Shown here piece by piece: positions 14,666-27,011 of a stretch of DNA of 64,000 bases. The notes under the pieces were generated by a model that was not told the DNA's origin, made no database searches, and worked only from the letters and a program-made list of their open reading frames with translations. The position numbers and the translations under genes are program-made. Source of the stretch: Naematelia aurantialba (Eukaryota; Basidiomycota; Tremellomycetes; Tremellales; Naemateliaceae); contig JAKFAO010000005.1 of assembly GCA_021527695.1 (NCBI GenBank), forward strand, positions 372,001 to 436,000, written 5' to 3'. Each line of letters starts with the position of its first letter. Within the stretch, counting starts at the first letter, position 1.

Positions 14666-15494
14666 GATGCTCCTCGGAGTGTGGGATAACGACGGTTGAG
14701 TAGCAGAGCTAGGAGGAGTAGTAGTAGAAGAAGAAGAAGAAGAAGAAGGAGAAGAAGAAGAAGAAGAAGAAGTCAGGATGAGTTTGGAAGAGACAGCGGC
14801 CGTGTCTCGCTGGGACCGCTTTATACCTGGGCGCTGATGTGGAGGCTGAAAGGAGCAAGTGGTCGAGTACGAGTGCGATAAGCCGGTATGCGATAGCGTA
14901 GCTAGCTTATCTCGGCGCACTGGCCGGTGAAGAGATGTGCAAAAGTGAGGGAGAAAGGTGAGGATGCCAATTGTTGGTGTGGTCTTCGTCTTTGAATGAA
15001 ACCTGGAAAGAGCAGTCAAGGAAGACATTGGGGGGGGAGTGGAGTGCGGGAGAAGTCGGGATGATAATGGGTGGATTGACCGGACCTAAAGGACAGCAAA
15101 GTATTGTGGGGATGTCGTCTCGTTCCTGGTAACCTGCGTGACCTGCTAAACAGCGAGCTAAGACCGCCGTGACAGTTGGGCCGAGCTCACGCGAGCGAAT
15201 GCAGCACAGGCCGATGCTGTGGTATAAAGATTTCGCATCGAGAAGAGGGACGTGAAGACTCGTCGATCAGCATGTCGGGAGCTATCGGGAGCTGAGGCTC
15301 GAGCGTGGTGCTACGGCGACAGAAAGGACACGACAGCTGAAGGACGGTCTGTGTCCGCGTTAATGCGTGTCAGAGTAGATCTAGTCTGACTGCCGATTCC
15401 ATCACTCGTAGTGTGTTTCGATCGCAGCTTGTGTCACGTCTACGCATGATCTTCATCACTCTTGACTCATGATACCCTCGACAAGGTCAGAAAG
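14666..15494. promoter_or_regulatory. Divergent promoter region, malic enzyme and REV7
   Basis: About 830 bp between two head-to-head genes. Next to the malic enzyme start is a (GAA)n purine tract at about 14715-14772, a CT tract on the transcribed strand, as is common just upstream of fungal start codons. No specific factor site is claimed. Confidence 0.45.
14715..14772. repeat. (GAA)n microsatellite
   Basis: A nearly pure AGAAGA trinucleotide run with a few GGA and GTA interruptions, lying in the 5' leader of the malic enzyme gene, where it reads TTC/TCC on the sense strand. Confidence 0.85.
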
Positions 15495-17176
15495 ATGGAT
15501 GCGAGCAGTGTGGGCAGTAGCAGCCTGTCAGACACGCAGATCAACAGTGCAGGCACCGAATCGCCAACCTTATCCGACACCCCATCTAGCACTACTTTGC
15601 AAGGCTCTGTCACCTCTGGTGAGACCACCTCTGCGCGTACGCGAAGGCTAGCCTCGCTGGCTGATACAGATGAGATAGCAGAGGGCAGGATGGCTGCCCC
15701 GCCTGGGCTCAGCTTCAAGCGTGAGTCATTCGCCGAGGTTATTTCTTCGAAAGACGGACTGTTGGCTGACAGAACTCAACTACAGAGACGGCCGAGGCAA
15801 TGACTTCTTTCTGTATGTCGAATGAACCCAGCTCTCCACACCAGCTCTTCGTCTCCGTCTTCCTGCTCTGTGCATCGCAGCTCCAGTCCTGCGTCTTGGT
15901 GGTCATACCGTAGGCTACGAGGCGGCATGTCAGCAGGGATAGATAGCGTTCTCAATTCGACGCCTGAGTAGCCCCGCCGGGTATAGCTGACTCTTGTCAG
16001 TAGAAGTCGCGATCCACACGCTCCTGTGTATCCGACAAATATACCCCGCCACGACGTTCACCCGCCGCCGCGCCCACGGGGTACCGGTGTACCAATCCCG
16101 CCACCCGCAGGTCAGGGCGTACGTCGCTGAAGTGGTCGCGCTCGTTGGCAAGGAGATGCTGGGCGGAAACATGCGGCGCGTGACGCTGGTCGTCAAGACT
16201 GTCGACACGGGGTTGCCGCTCGAGCGATTTATCTTCGATATGGGGTATTTGGAGGGTTCCAAGCGGCAGGAGGGGCATTTGAGAGAGGCGCCGTGAGTTG
16301 CTGTTCTCTCCTTCCTCGAACAAGTAGTCAGTTACGGCCGAGGCCAGAGCATGGTGTGGTGGTGCTCAAACGTTCTTGAGGATGAAGCGGGAGGAGAACG
16401 ATTGAAGAAGAACATAAGAACAGAAGAGAAAGAGAAGAGCGAACGAGAGAAAGGGAAGAGAGAAAGAACGGCGAGGAGGGAAGGAGATCGCAGAAGAGAA
16501 GAGAAGGAAACAAGACACACACGCCAAACTCAGCTGACAGCACGCAGCCTGCTCGGCGCACCAGGCGCAGACGAGCTGAGCTTGATGCTACGCGGCCTCT
16601 TGATCCGCCTCACAGCGCTGGACGGACAACTGCTAGATAACAGCGGTACGTCGTAACGGCCACGACCGCGGATGTCGCTTCGTGTCCGCTCATAAAGGAC
16701 AGGGGAGACGACTTTTGCGATTGTCGTCGAGACGCAGGACGATCTGGAGCCCAGTACGAACCAGCCAACCGACGGGGTGAGTGAAGTGAGCAAAGCTGGA
16801 CCGGTCCTCGCCTTGCTACCGTCTTATCCCGTCCCAGCACTGTCGGCAGAGATACTGAGTCCTGCAGTCGATCCCGCCGTGGGTCCCGGCCCTACAGGCA
16901 GATACCCTCCGGCCCCCATCCAACGATGCGGAGGCGGACGCTGACACCGACTGTGTGGCGGCGCACGAGCCGCTCCTACATGTCCGTGCGGTCGAAACGG
17001 GCGTGATTGACGTGAGTCTATGTGCACCTGCGGGTCTCTATTTATGCAGTCGGCAGTGGCAGTGGCAGGGGCTGTGGCAGTGGCAGGGGCAGGGGCTGAC
17101 GTGGTAGATCCGGTTGATGGTGCAGGAGTGCGTGGCGAAGACTGGTGTCGAGCGGTTGCGCATTGGCGCGGGGTAG
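15495..17176 (+). CDS. REV7: REV7/MAD2B HORMA-domain protein
   Basis: Seven exons join in phase: 15495-15720, 15786-15812, 16001-16292, 16548-16645, 16703-16776, 16868-17011 and 17108-17176, giving about 309 residues. REV7 is the HORMA adaptor of DNA polymerase zeta in translesion synthesis. The HORMA core begins at FLEVAIH (formed across the exon 2/3 join), followed by IRQIYPATTFTRRRAHGVPVYQSRHP, EVVALVGKEML, LERFIFDM, LLIRLTALDGQL, FAIVVET, a WVPAL segment and the final strand GVIDIRLMVQE; these align block by block with REV7. The first 80 or so residues are a Ser/Thr-rich extension absent from most REV7 proteins. The intron at 16293-16547 is long and purine-rich. The gene is divergent from malic enzyme. 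Confidence 0.88.
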
Positions 17177-17744
17177 CGCTGCATGCCTAATGATACTAAA
17201 TGTTATGTCGTCTCTGAAGCATACGATGGTCTTGCTACCTGTCTGGTTTTGGGATGCATGGCATGGGAGCTCTCCCAGCCCCAGTCAACCGGGATCAGTC
17301 GGATTGACGGGCTGTACTGGGACCCCACTACCACCCTCGTTGCATGCTCTCCGGGACTCTCTGCGAGTTCACCCTGTAGCATACGCATGCACACCGCTGC
17401 ACGGCCACAGAGTGCGGGCTGTGCATATCAAGTGCTGTGAGAGGCTTGAAACGCTCGAGGTCGTGACTGCGGGGATCCCGGAGAGAGAGGGATAAATAAG
17501 CAGTGAAAATAAGCAGTCAATGACGTCATCCGCTGATCGTCGTTGTTTGATCCAGTCGGAGCTTCTTTGGGCGTGTTCCCTGGAAACGACCGACGGCGGA
17601 GCAAACGGGATGGAGCGATGCTGCTCCAGTTGCTACACTTGCATTGTTTAATCACCTTGTGCTGACTATACCAATAATCTATCATAACTCCACGGTCAAA
17701 CTAGACAGTCACACACCGCGACAGCGGAACTAGAGACTACAAAG
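17177..17744. other. Intergenic region
   Basis: About 570 bp between two plus-strand genes. No gene seen; open frames on both strands lack conserved content. Confidence 0.4.
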
Positions 17745-18694
17745 ATGACACGGATCCCCGCATCACCCACGCCCACCCAGCCACAGTACGTAAAGCCCAA
17801 CGTAACCCACGTAAACCCCTCACGTGAACGCGACTGACGACTACAAGTTCAAAGCCTAGTATGGGCGACAAGGTCGCTGGGAAGCTCGAGGTGCTGGGTG
17901 AGTGTGCTCGTCGCCTCGTCTGTTTTCTGGCTGGGCGGCGTCGTTTGTGCTACTGCCGTCGATCCAGCTCCTCTTGTCTCTTGCCTCCTTCCTCTTCTTA
18001 ACTCCTTCCTTGTTTCTTCATTCTTCATTCTTCATTCTTCATTCTTCGTTCTTCCTTTTTCGTTCTTCGTTCTTCATTCTTCATTCTTCTTCCTTCCTTC
18101 TCTCTTCTTCTTTCTTCTTCCTTCCTTCTCTCTTCTTCTCTATCGCCACTCTAACACCCACGAGTCGGCAAAGCCACCCACAACACCCGCAAGATCATCC
18201 GAGGCACAGCGAAAGAAACCGGCCATTCTGCGACCTCCTCCTCCTCCCCTCCCGGCCCCTCCTCCTCCCGTTCTCCCCATCCGACCTCCTCCACTTCTCC
18301 TCAGCCGACCTCCGCCTCCTCGACCAGCCAGTCTGGCTCCTCATCCCCTGGACCACTGGAGGACCACCCTCCACGCTCACGCTCACCCTCGCACTCACCT
18401 TCCCACTCCCCCTCCCCCTCGCCCTCATCCGCATCACGTCCATCCACCCCGATTCTCGGCTCCACGTCCAGCCGCCTCACATCTGAGCCGACAGGATATG
18501 ACGGGACTGGCGACAGCGCCACGCTGGACGCGCACTCGCCGCCCCCCGGCATGGCGGGCTCGCTGCATCGCGAGCCGGGGTTGACCGAGTACAAGGATAC
18601 CAACTGCGAGGCGTTCGAGTGTGCGAACGGGCTTGTTAAAGGGCGAAGCGAGCTGGCTTACCAGGACGGCGACGGGGCGGGCGCTAGGCGCTAG
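17745..18694 (+). CDS. Small Ser/Pro-rich protein with short conserved N-terminal helix
   Basis: Three exons, 17745-17785, 17848-17897 and 18174-18694, all joins in phase, about 203 residues. After an initial Pro/Thr segment the protein reads MGDKVAGKLEVLGATHN then RKIIRGTAKETGH, a pattern like short fungal helical proteins of the K(V/A)xGKxExLxGKxTHN type; a distant likeness to CsbD-type stress proteins is possible but weak. The middle 90 residues are almost all Ser/Pro/Thr/His and disordered. The end (LTEYKDTNCEAFECANGL, then GRSELAYQDGDGAG) looks more constrained. The second intron is long (17898-18173) and packed with TTCATTC/CTTCC repeats. Function unknown. Confidence 0.65.
18000..18140 (+). 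repeat. Intronic TTCATTC/CTTCC pyrimidine repeat
   Basis: Tandem TTCTTCA and TTCCTTC units fill much of the second intron of the 17745-18694 gene, leaving a normal CTAAC...AAAG acceptor at its 3' end. Confidence 0.8.
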
Positions 18695-18902
18695 GGGTTA
18701 GGCGTCGGGCTCAGGGCGAGGTGATGGGGGCGGAGCGAGAGGAAGGAGCAGGCAGGAACTAGGCAGAGCCAGGCTGGTACTAGACGCAAGCAGGCATAGG
18801 GATACATGGGGACTTGAGCTGAAGCGTGTCAGAGAACTACGTCGCGAATGTGAGATAGCTTCAGCGAGACGCCCCAGGGGGAGGGGGGAGAGAGTGGGAG
18901 AG

Positions 18903-18934
<32 letters not shown>

Positions 18935-19394
18935 AGGGCCGGAACGAGTGTGGAGAGAAAGAGGGCCAGAAGCGTGACATCTGGACAATTTCGCAAGAGG
19001 GCTCGCCAATACATGTATACCATACGACTCACGACGTGATGAACCTGATGCCTATCGGACCTGCAGTCAGCCATCTACGAGTGCTCGGCCCATCTCACCT
19101 GTTGACTGTCCGTCCCTGCACATTTGGTCTACCTTCCCACTCGACACACTCGTGCATCCTGGTGGTTTGTCAAAGAGGTGACACTGACACCCTCTAGCTA
19201 CGGAATAAAACAAGAAAGCGCGACAAGACAGTTCCAAGTCATCTACGCTAGGTCGAATCGTCACGGCTATCGAATCTTCCGTCCGTCATGTCATCAAGAC
19301 ACGGACTCCTCCCCAGTAAAGTCGTGGTCTCTCCCGCTTTGCTCAAACAAAGTCCCTTGCTCACTCTATCCCTCCTCCCACATATCCCTCTCTA
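18695..19394. other. Intergenic region between convergent genes
   Basis: About 700 bp between convergent genes; contains a (GA)n/(GT)n microsatellite at about 18896-18938. No gene recognised. Confidence 0.45.
18896..18938. repeat. (GA)n(GT)n microsatellite
   Basis: Runs of GAGAGA, GTGTGT and again GAGAGA lie next to each other in the spacer between two convergent genes. Confidence 0.85.
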
Positions 19395-21860
19395 TCATAC
19401 CCGCCTGGAAATCAGACTATTGTGGTGGTCATCGAAGTCGTTGTGGTCATCGTGGTCGGCGTGATCATCGTGGTCGGCGTGATCATCGTAGTCTTCGTCG
19501 TGAATTTCGTGACCCCCGAGGTCACCGTAGATTTCAAGACCCGCGCTCGGACCCCTGCCCTCGAGCAGCCGTTTTGCACGGCCCACGTCTCCCGCTTCAA
19601 CGAGGATATTGGCGGTGTGAAACGTCGACGAGTAGAGCATCTTGATGTCTTCTCCTTCGAGGAGGGATGAGAAGCGCACCAGCAGCCCGGATTTGTCTAC
19701 ATTGCAAGCCGTGGTCAGTGGCATTGAGGGACGGGACTTGAATCGACAGCCAAGAGTCAAGAGTAAGGAGTCAAGAGTCAAGAGTCAAGAGTCAAGAGTC
19801 AAGAGTCAAAATCTCGTGCCAAGCGATCAGTCAAAGACGAGAGACTGGCAGGCTGCAGGACAAGACGTACCTAGATGATACGCTCCTTTCCCACCTACAT
19901 CCTCGCCGACGCCACGTAGATCAAGCTGGAGGCAGCTCTTCCTCCCTGCCCCACCGCCCCCAAACCTCGACTCGTCACCCCTAGTCCCACCGCCTGCATC
20001 CCACCGGATTGGGATTTCGCCCTCTTGGTCGCCAAGCACAGCTGGGAGAGAAAGTCGCTTTATCCCCTCTCCAGAGGCAGGCGGCGTCCACGGTCCAGCC
20101 AATCCTCCGTTCCCCTCCTCTCTCTCTTCTTGCTCTCTCTGATACCCCCTACCAGCGCCACCACCTCCACCTCTGCTGCTTTGACCACCACCGTCATCCC
20201 TCTCGTGGCCGAGGTCGTGCTCGCCCTGATCCTCGTTCTCGTCCCAACCCTCGTCCTCGTCCCATATTTCGCCACCAGTCTGGACCTCCCCCTCGCGAAA
20301 CAGCGCCCTCAGCACCCTCGTCTCAGTAAGCAAGCTCGCGCCGTCTTCCGTCCGCGTGAAACTCGAAAATGGACGTGTAGCGCTGCTCGTAACGCGCGCG
20401 GGCCATACTAGCAACTCGACGACTCGGGGAAAGTGAGAGTGTTGTGCGAGTGCCACACATGCCAGTGGTGCAGAAAGGACGGTGATGGCGGGGGAATCGG
20501 GGAGTGAGGGAGAGAAAGGTCGCGGAGCCCAGGGGGAGGACGAGAGGGAAGTTACGGGGGAGAGGGAGAAGTTTTGGGACTGCCGACGCGGAGACGGCAG
20601 ACTGGGATCGACGTGCCCTGTTACAGATCAGCGCGCGCTCGTCTGTGTCGAGACGGAGTAGAGGTAGCAAGCCGAGTCTAAGGGCTACGGACGTTGAGGT
20701 ACCAAGCCGAGTCCAAGGATTACGGACATAGAGGCAAGGAAGCACAGTCAAACGAGACACAAGGAAAGAGACGCCACGTACACCCTTCAGAGGCGAAGAT
20801 CTCTGATGCCCGCGCAAAGTCCGAGTCCTTGACGAGCAGGAAATCGGTAAAATAGCTCGACTGGTATAGGATCGAGATGCCCGCTTGGGCCAGTGGCACC
20901 GACACGAAGCGCAGGTGTGGCGAGTCTGCGCCGTCAGCGACGTGGCCTATGGCCCCACATAACCCCAACCCCAGGCCGTGCCTGCCCTCAAGCAGATACA
21001 TATTCAGATATGCAAAGAGAGGTGGCCAGAGCTGGAAGTGTTAAAGTAGGGGAGCATCCGCTTCTACGGAAGAAGGGCAGGATGACGGACTATGCCAACT
21101 CACCATGATTACCGACATCGCCGACCTCGCCAGGGCTGATCTCAAACACTCGCCAAGGAGCATTGATGCGCACTTCGTCGTCGGCCACGCCGTCCCACTG
21201 CTTGGCCACGAGCGCCTGGGAGCCGAATATCGCTATCTGGTCTGCTTAGCACATACCATGCATAATGGTGTCAGGGTCATAGTGTCTGAATCTCGTCGTC
21301 ACGAGACACCAGGGCTGGGTTGTCAAGTGTGCCTTCCTACTTGACTGAAGCGGAAGACAAGCGCGGATATCATGCAAGACCGGTAAATCCCAGAGACAAG
21401 TTTAGGCAAGGGTCGCGAGAGATGAGGGAAGGGCAAGGGTCGATGAGTAAATAGGAGACTACTCACCTCGATGCGGTTCGAGGTGATGTTGAAAAACTCG
21501 TCAGACAGGGTCTGGGCATCACTAATGCTCCAGTATATCGAGCTCGAATGTCTGTCCGAGAGCCTCGCAGGAATATGCACGATGGCGACCGGGTCGTCGA
21601 GCGCGCTGCGGCGGTCAGTGATCTGATGTCAGATTGCAGGGGACATGGAGAGGCAAGGGATATATGGAGCGGGGGAGGTCATCGTGTCAAACGGAGAGGG
21701 TGTGATCGTCCCAAGTGGTCGTTGGATAGGGGAACGAGATGTGTAGAGACTCGTGATCTGGTGACTCGGGGGTAGTGACTCGAGATCTGATGACTCGAGG
21801 TAGTGATTCGTGAGTCGAGGTGAAGCAAAGTGATACGTACCGGATGGAGATACCGCTCAT
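19395..21860 (-). CDS. CASTOR/GATS-like ACT-domain protein
   Basis: Six exons join in phase: 21841-21860, 21467-21605, 21104-21236, 20784-20925, 19871-20601 and 19395-19696, giving about 488 residues. Animal CASTOR1 senses arginine and controls TORC1 through tandem ACT domains; a similar amino-acid-sensing role here is inference. The likeness is seen in VAIVHIPARLS near the N-terminus, INAPWRVFEISP, the ACT strand-helix block PLAQAGISILYQSSYFTDF with LVKDSDF, a second block beginning PAITVLSAPLACVAL, FSSFTRTEDGASLLTE, and the final ACT unit KSGLLVRFSSLLEGEDIK with MLYSSTFHTANILVE. An acidic and Gly-rich linker of about 130 residues separates the blocks. The tail is an Asp/His repeat (DDHADHDDHADHDDH). 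The first exon is only 20 nt (MSGISIR). Confidence 0.82.
19752..19810 (-). repeat. Intronic AGAGTCA tandem repeat
   Basis: A 7-bp unit (AGAGTCA and variants) is repeated about eight times inside the last intron of the CASTOR-like gene. Confidence 0.8.
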
Positions 21861-23264
21861 GGTCTTGGAGCCCACCCTGGTCACATCCACAACGACGAGA
21901 AACCAACGGCCGACCGTCGAGGTGGCTGCAGTCGAGAGCCGGGGGTCCAATCACCAACAACGTCGCCAGACGCCTGGCTGTTGATCTCGACTACGATCGC
22001 CCAGGACAATGCAATGCGGTCCGTGCTGGTCAGTATGGTTTCAATATCGAGCGCATTGTTGTTGCCTGTGTCGGCGCCATGGCGTGATCGCAAGCGAGCC
22101 GGCGCTCGGCGAGACGGCTTGGCTCAAACTCAGCAGGAAGGGCAAGAAGGAGGAACGCGGGGCGAGGGGAGTCTAACGATGTAAACGACTGATGGTGGTG
22201 AGGTCTATGGTGATGGTGTTGACCGAGACGGAGACGGAGGGTGGGATGATGGCCGCGTTGCCCGACTGTGATGGTCGGAGTGATCGGTCGAGGTGTCGGA
22301 GCTGGCGAAGCGGTGGAGGGGGGGGGGGGGGAAAGGTCAACGGCAGGGAGGGACGAGGGGCATGGGCGATCATGGAGAAGACGATGAGACGGGGAGGGGA
22401 GATTGAGGTGGAGGGACCGAGGGGCGGACTGCGGTGAAGGAGGAGGGCGAGGTGAAGGAGGAGGGCGGGGTAAGGAGGAGGACGAGAGGGAAGTGAGAGG
22501 ACGGAGAATGGAATGATCAGCCATGCGTCGAGGAAGCAGTCTCCACAGTCCTTTGACGTGTGGCGTTAACCACCTGGTGCATGGCTTGAACACCTGCTGC
22601 GTGACTTGGCCAACACGTCCAGGGAGTCGAGTCGTCGTCTCTGCCGAGATGGGGAGGCGTCAGCGGTCAGTCCGAGGACATCAGTGCACTAGGACAATAG
22701 GACAATAGTACAATAGGAGGTCAGCCCGAGGATTGAGGAGATCAGCAAAGGAGGCAAACCGTAGACAGGACACGATCAGCATGGGATGCGAAGCGGGGCG
22801 CGAGACATCGCATCTCGTCGCCGTTGGGTCGCTCTGCTCGCGCACCGATCAAATGCCTACGTAGAGTAGGCCGTGTAACGGCGTGATGGTTGAAGGTGAC
22901 GGTTGAAGGTGATGGAGATGGAGATGGGTGGTAAGCCATGAGTGGTGGGTGATGGAGATGGAGATGGATGGCGATGGTGGTGGGGAAATCAGACTGCGTT
23001 TCTCTGCGGGGTCAACCGTGGTTACCTGAGACGCCGACACGTCGCATCGTCCAGAACGCATAGAAGCTGGGAGCTGAAGAAGCTGGATGAGACATGGCAG
23101 CCGCAGTACCGAGCACACAGTGTGAGCATACAACGGTGCATCCTCGCAAATAGCAGTACAACCAGGACCCCTGCCCCACCGCCCCAACCTGTGGCAGCTG
23201 CGGCGCTGGGGGACCATGCGGGCTGGACCCGCTTGCCCGCTCGCCTGCTCGCCTGCTCGCCCGT
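21861..23264. other. Intergenic region with G-run and GATGGA repeats
   Basis: About 1.4 kb upstream of the CASTOR-like gene and downstream of the CreC-like gene. It has a G14 run at about 22318-22331 and a GGTGATGGAGATGGAGATG array at about 22890-22980. Pro-rich open frames on the minus strand look like composition artefacts. No gene supported. Confidence 0.45.
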
Positions 23265-25958
23265 TCAGGCAAACACCAGGTTCTCCTTCTCCATCCTCGG
23301 GCTCTTGAGCGCTCCGAGTCCCCCTCCGCCTCCGTTCACAGCGAATCCCGGCTCCCGCTCCCGTCCCCCCAACGGCCGGCCACGTTGTCGGCTGCTGCTG
23401 CTTTGTTTAGGCGGTCTCTGCCAGAACTTGACCAGTGCCGCGCGGGATACGGTGACGATCGAGTTGGGTCCGACGTTGACCCCTGTCAAGAGGTTGCCTT
23501 CGACGACGCGGGACTGGACGACAGACTGTCAGCCGGTGAAGGTGCCGATGTGAGCCGTAGAGGAGAGGACAAAGAGGCGCAACGACAAGATCACACACGA
23601 GGCGACGTCACGGGCAAGGAAAGAGTAGAGGAACGGGGAAGGTAGAGAGAAGAGGGGGAGAAGACGTGGCATAACTCACTAGTACAGGCTGCAAGAGCGC
23701 CACTTCCGACCGAGGCGGCGCAGGATGCACCCTCCCCCCAACCGACGTGTTCGCAGGGAGATGCGAGCGCGATTGCCCCGCGAGAGAAATGGTAGAGCCG
23801 GCAGGGATCTGGTGTCGCGACGTGTTCGAGTGGTGCGCATGGTGTCTTGGCCGATGGAGGGATGCGGCGGAAAAGTCCCACTGCGACAGTCAGCTTGTGC
23901 CCGGTTTCGTTTCCCCACTCGTCCGTCGTCCGCCTCCGCCCTTGCCCGTGTTACCCCGCTGAGCGCATGTGGACTAGAATTGGCAGAGTGGAATCGCATT
24001 GGCGACAGGACCCGACTTGCAGTACAAGACCAGGCGTGGCGGGACAGAACACACACTGACCAGAGCCAACTTGCCGTCCTCGCCAACACTGGCAAACCGA
24101 TATCCTCTCCCCTCGCCGCCTCGCTGATCAAAGCAGATGCCCGTGACAAACGCCGAGTGCCCTTGACAGCGCGCCACCACACGGCTCTCCCGCGGTGAAA
24201 AGATGGTAATCAGGTCGTCCTCCCCTCCGACCGCGACGAAGCGCGAATCCGGTGCCCAGGCCACACAGTTGAGAGCGCCAAAGTAGCCCATAAACGTGTC
24301 GGACAGACGCTCGGCTCCGACGTCTACAAGGCGCAGACAGCCGTCGTCGGATGTGACCGCTAGCCATTGTCCGTCTGGGGAATATGCCAGTGCTACCGCA
24401 TTCAGCGACAGCCCAACGTAAGAGAGGGGAAGGGGAGGTAGGAGACAGGGCGCCACAGTCAAGCGGACACCAAAGCCAAGGATAGACGATGCCAGCATGG
24501 AGAATCAGACCACGCACCAGTGATCGCCTTTGTCCCTATACGACAAGCGGCGACAGGGTTCTTCCCCGCCCAAGGACTTCGTTCCTCCTTCTTCCCCTTG
24601 GACGGCTCGACGGTTAGCTGCGCCCAATCCTCATTCTTCCACAACACCAGGCTATCCTCGTACATCTCCTCATCAGGGTGCCCGTCCAGCGCCAGCTTTA
24701 CAGGCGGCTGACGCTCAAAGAGCGTCGACCACGGCCGTTCGGCAGTCACGGCTGTTGGTACCGGGTCTTCGGCGAAGAGGTTGAATCTGAGGATGGTGTC
24801 GTCGGCAAAGCAGGCTGTAAAGTGTTGCGGCTGGCGTGGGTCGAAGACTATGGACGTCACGGCGTGGTTGTTGAGCAGGCCCTAGAGAGTACCGATCAGT
24901 ATCCGCCGATGAATAATGAGGAGGGAGGACAACTAACGCCTTTGTTGATCCGAGTATATCGACCCACGACAAAGTCGATCCAGACGATGTCCCCCGAAGC
25001 AAAGCCGATAATGACGTCGACCCTATCTGGGCTGGCGGTGAGGTGCGAGACGGCATGGCAGGTGGGTACTTGGGAGAAAGTGACGCGAGCGAGCGGGTCC
25101 TGTTCAGCCGGTCAGCGCGACATATGTAGTGGATCATGTTGGCCAAACGTAATGGCGTACCTTGACTCTCCCACCCTCTTCGCCCCAGCCAAAGGTGCGG
25201 CCGAGGTTCCAGAATCCCCAGCGGACGACCTCGCCGCCTACTTTGCCCCGCTCCGCCATGATCTTTGGGAGCCCCTCGAGCGCCTGCAGGCGCGTGACGA
25301 ATGTCGAGTTTGACGATCTGAGGTTGTTCTTTGGCCGCGGGAGGGCATTGGCGGGCGCCGACGATCTCACAAAGGGCATGCGCTTCGAGCTGGTCGGCTG
25401 CGGAATCGCCGTCATGGGGACCTCTGTGATCGGCGGTGGGTTGTCTGACGAGGACGGGCTCTCTGAATCGGACGACACCGAGGGCTCGTACCCCGTCATC
25501 TGGGGCGCTTGGGCTTCGCCAGCCTTGGTGGACATGCCCAGCATCGCGCCAAAGCCCTTCTCGCCGTTACCGCCCTTGGGTGGGAACCAGACGTTGACGA
25601 AACTCATCCGGACGGGGAAGGCAGGCTGCGTCTGTCCATTGACGATGGAAGAGCCGAACGACATGGCGGTCTGGCCCGTCGGGCCCTGCGACGGCGGCGC
25701 AGGCGCCATGACAAACCCCCCTGCACCGCCGATGAACGCCGCTGCCGACGGCTGGTTGGGCCGCACGTCGTAGACCAGGGGCGCGGCGGGCGTCCCGATA
25801 GAGCAGAAGAGCGAGGGCGTCAGGGTGTACGCTCCCTCGGGCGCATGGATGACGTCCGGGAGATCAGGCAGGGGCACCAGTGGGACAGCAGGGACCACGG
25901 GCCGAGGAGGCGGCAGTCGCGGTAGGAACGATGATGGCGGTGGGATGTACAGCTCCAT
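23265..25958 (-). CDS. CreC/WDR20-type WD40 protein
   Basis: Six exons join in phase: 25161-25958, 24938-25099, 24518-24881, 24061-24392, 23680-23880 and 23265-23525, giving about 705 residues. In Aspergillus, CreC binds and stabilises the deubiquitinase CreB in carbon catabolite regulation; WDR20 does the same for USP12/46. The N-terminal 250 residues are Pro/Ser-rich with the block STFVTRLQALEGLPKIMAER that precedes the propeller in the family. WD-repeat signatures follow: VDVIIGFASGDIVW, HAVTSIVFDPRQPQHFTACF, ALAYSPDGQWLAVTSDDGCL, YFGALNCVAWAPDSRFVAVG, VVARCQGHSAFVTGICFD, RFASVGEDGKLALWDFS and TVSRAALVKFWQRP. A Ser/His-rich insert (exon 5) splits the last repeats, as in other members. Confidence 0.88.
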
Positions 25959-27011
25959 GACGCCGAGGACGAGGGCGGTGGCTGTGGCTGTTGGCCAGAG
26001 CTGGCTATGCAGCCTTTTGTGATTCACGAGCAGACGGAGAGATGGATACAGTGATACAGGTGAGAGAGACAAGACACACCCTGACAAATGGGAATCCACC
26101 GCAGTCTCGGTCATTTCGGCCCGCTCGGCAAAATCAGTCATTCCGTCCGACCACTGCTGCACTCTCTCTAGCATCTGTTGGTGTTGTCTGTGACTCTGGG
26201 CACCTTGACAAGCATCAGACGGCAGAGACTGCCATCTACCGCACACACACGTGTCTTGATGGTGACCAGCTCCTTGTCGAAGGGCGAGGAAGCGTCGAGA
26301 GCGGCATCGCAGCCGTCGTCGAGCTGCTGCTGACAGGTTGAAGCTCTGTTGAAGCTGTCAACTTGTCATCACAACCACGCGTTGTCATCGCTCACTATAC
26401 TCGAACAAAGCCACACGGTCCATCTGATGGCCTTCAGAAGCCACAGGCGATCCACGTCGCTACGTCGTCGTTCATCCTAGTCTACCAAGTAATCCAAAGG
26501 TCATCCACCTCACCCATGCATCTCCCGTCCAGTGTGATGGATCCGGCTGATCCATCCATACCCCAACCTTCTAGAAGCAGAGTCGACTCGCTGACCCACT
26601 CCGTCCCACCCTCCATCCCCTCCCAATGCGGCTGTATACTCACCCCCCTACCATCCTTTTAACATTGGCTCGTCCCGCACATGAACCGGTATGGACGTTG
26701 AAGGATGCTCTACTCTCCTTCCCGCATTTCCTCTTCTGCAGATACTGACAGCCCTCCTTTTGACTGGTCTGTTCTGTTTGTTCTACTCAATCATACATCA
26801 ACGCATCTCGTATCCCGACGCCGCCATTGCCGTGCACACGGTGGAACTCTCCAGAAACAGAATCGCCTCGATCCCACACAAGGGCGGTACTCGACTGGCG
26901 CGTGTCTGAAGACCGTCTTGTCTTCTCCCATTCTTCTCGTTGTCTTACACCTATTCCGACTCATAATAGTCCGACTCATAATCCAAGCCTACCCCTCTGA
27001 AGCGAGACAGG
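25959..27011. promoter_or_regulatory. Divergent upstream region
   Basis: About 1 kb between the start of the CreC-like gene (minus) and a plus-strand gene whose likely ATG is at 27012. No coding content recognised; small open frames on both strands are unconvincing. Confidence 0.35.

Noticed and set aside
14666..15028. N-terminal extension of malic enzyme through a poly-Ser tract
   Set aside because: The extra frame is a GAA microsatellite plus Ser/Pro/His sequence; the Met at 14665 gives the first sensible N-terminus.
22030..22593. Pro/His-rich 187-residue minus-strand frame
   Set aside because: Low-complexity content, spans a G14 run, and has no splice or domain support.
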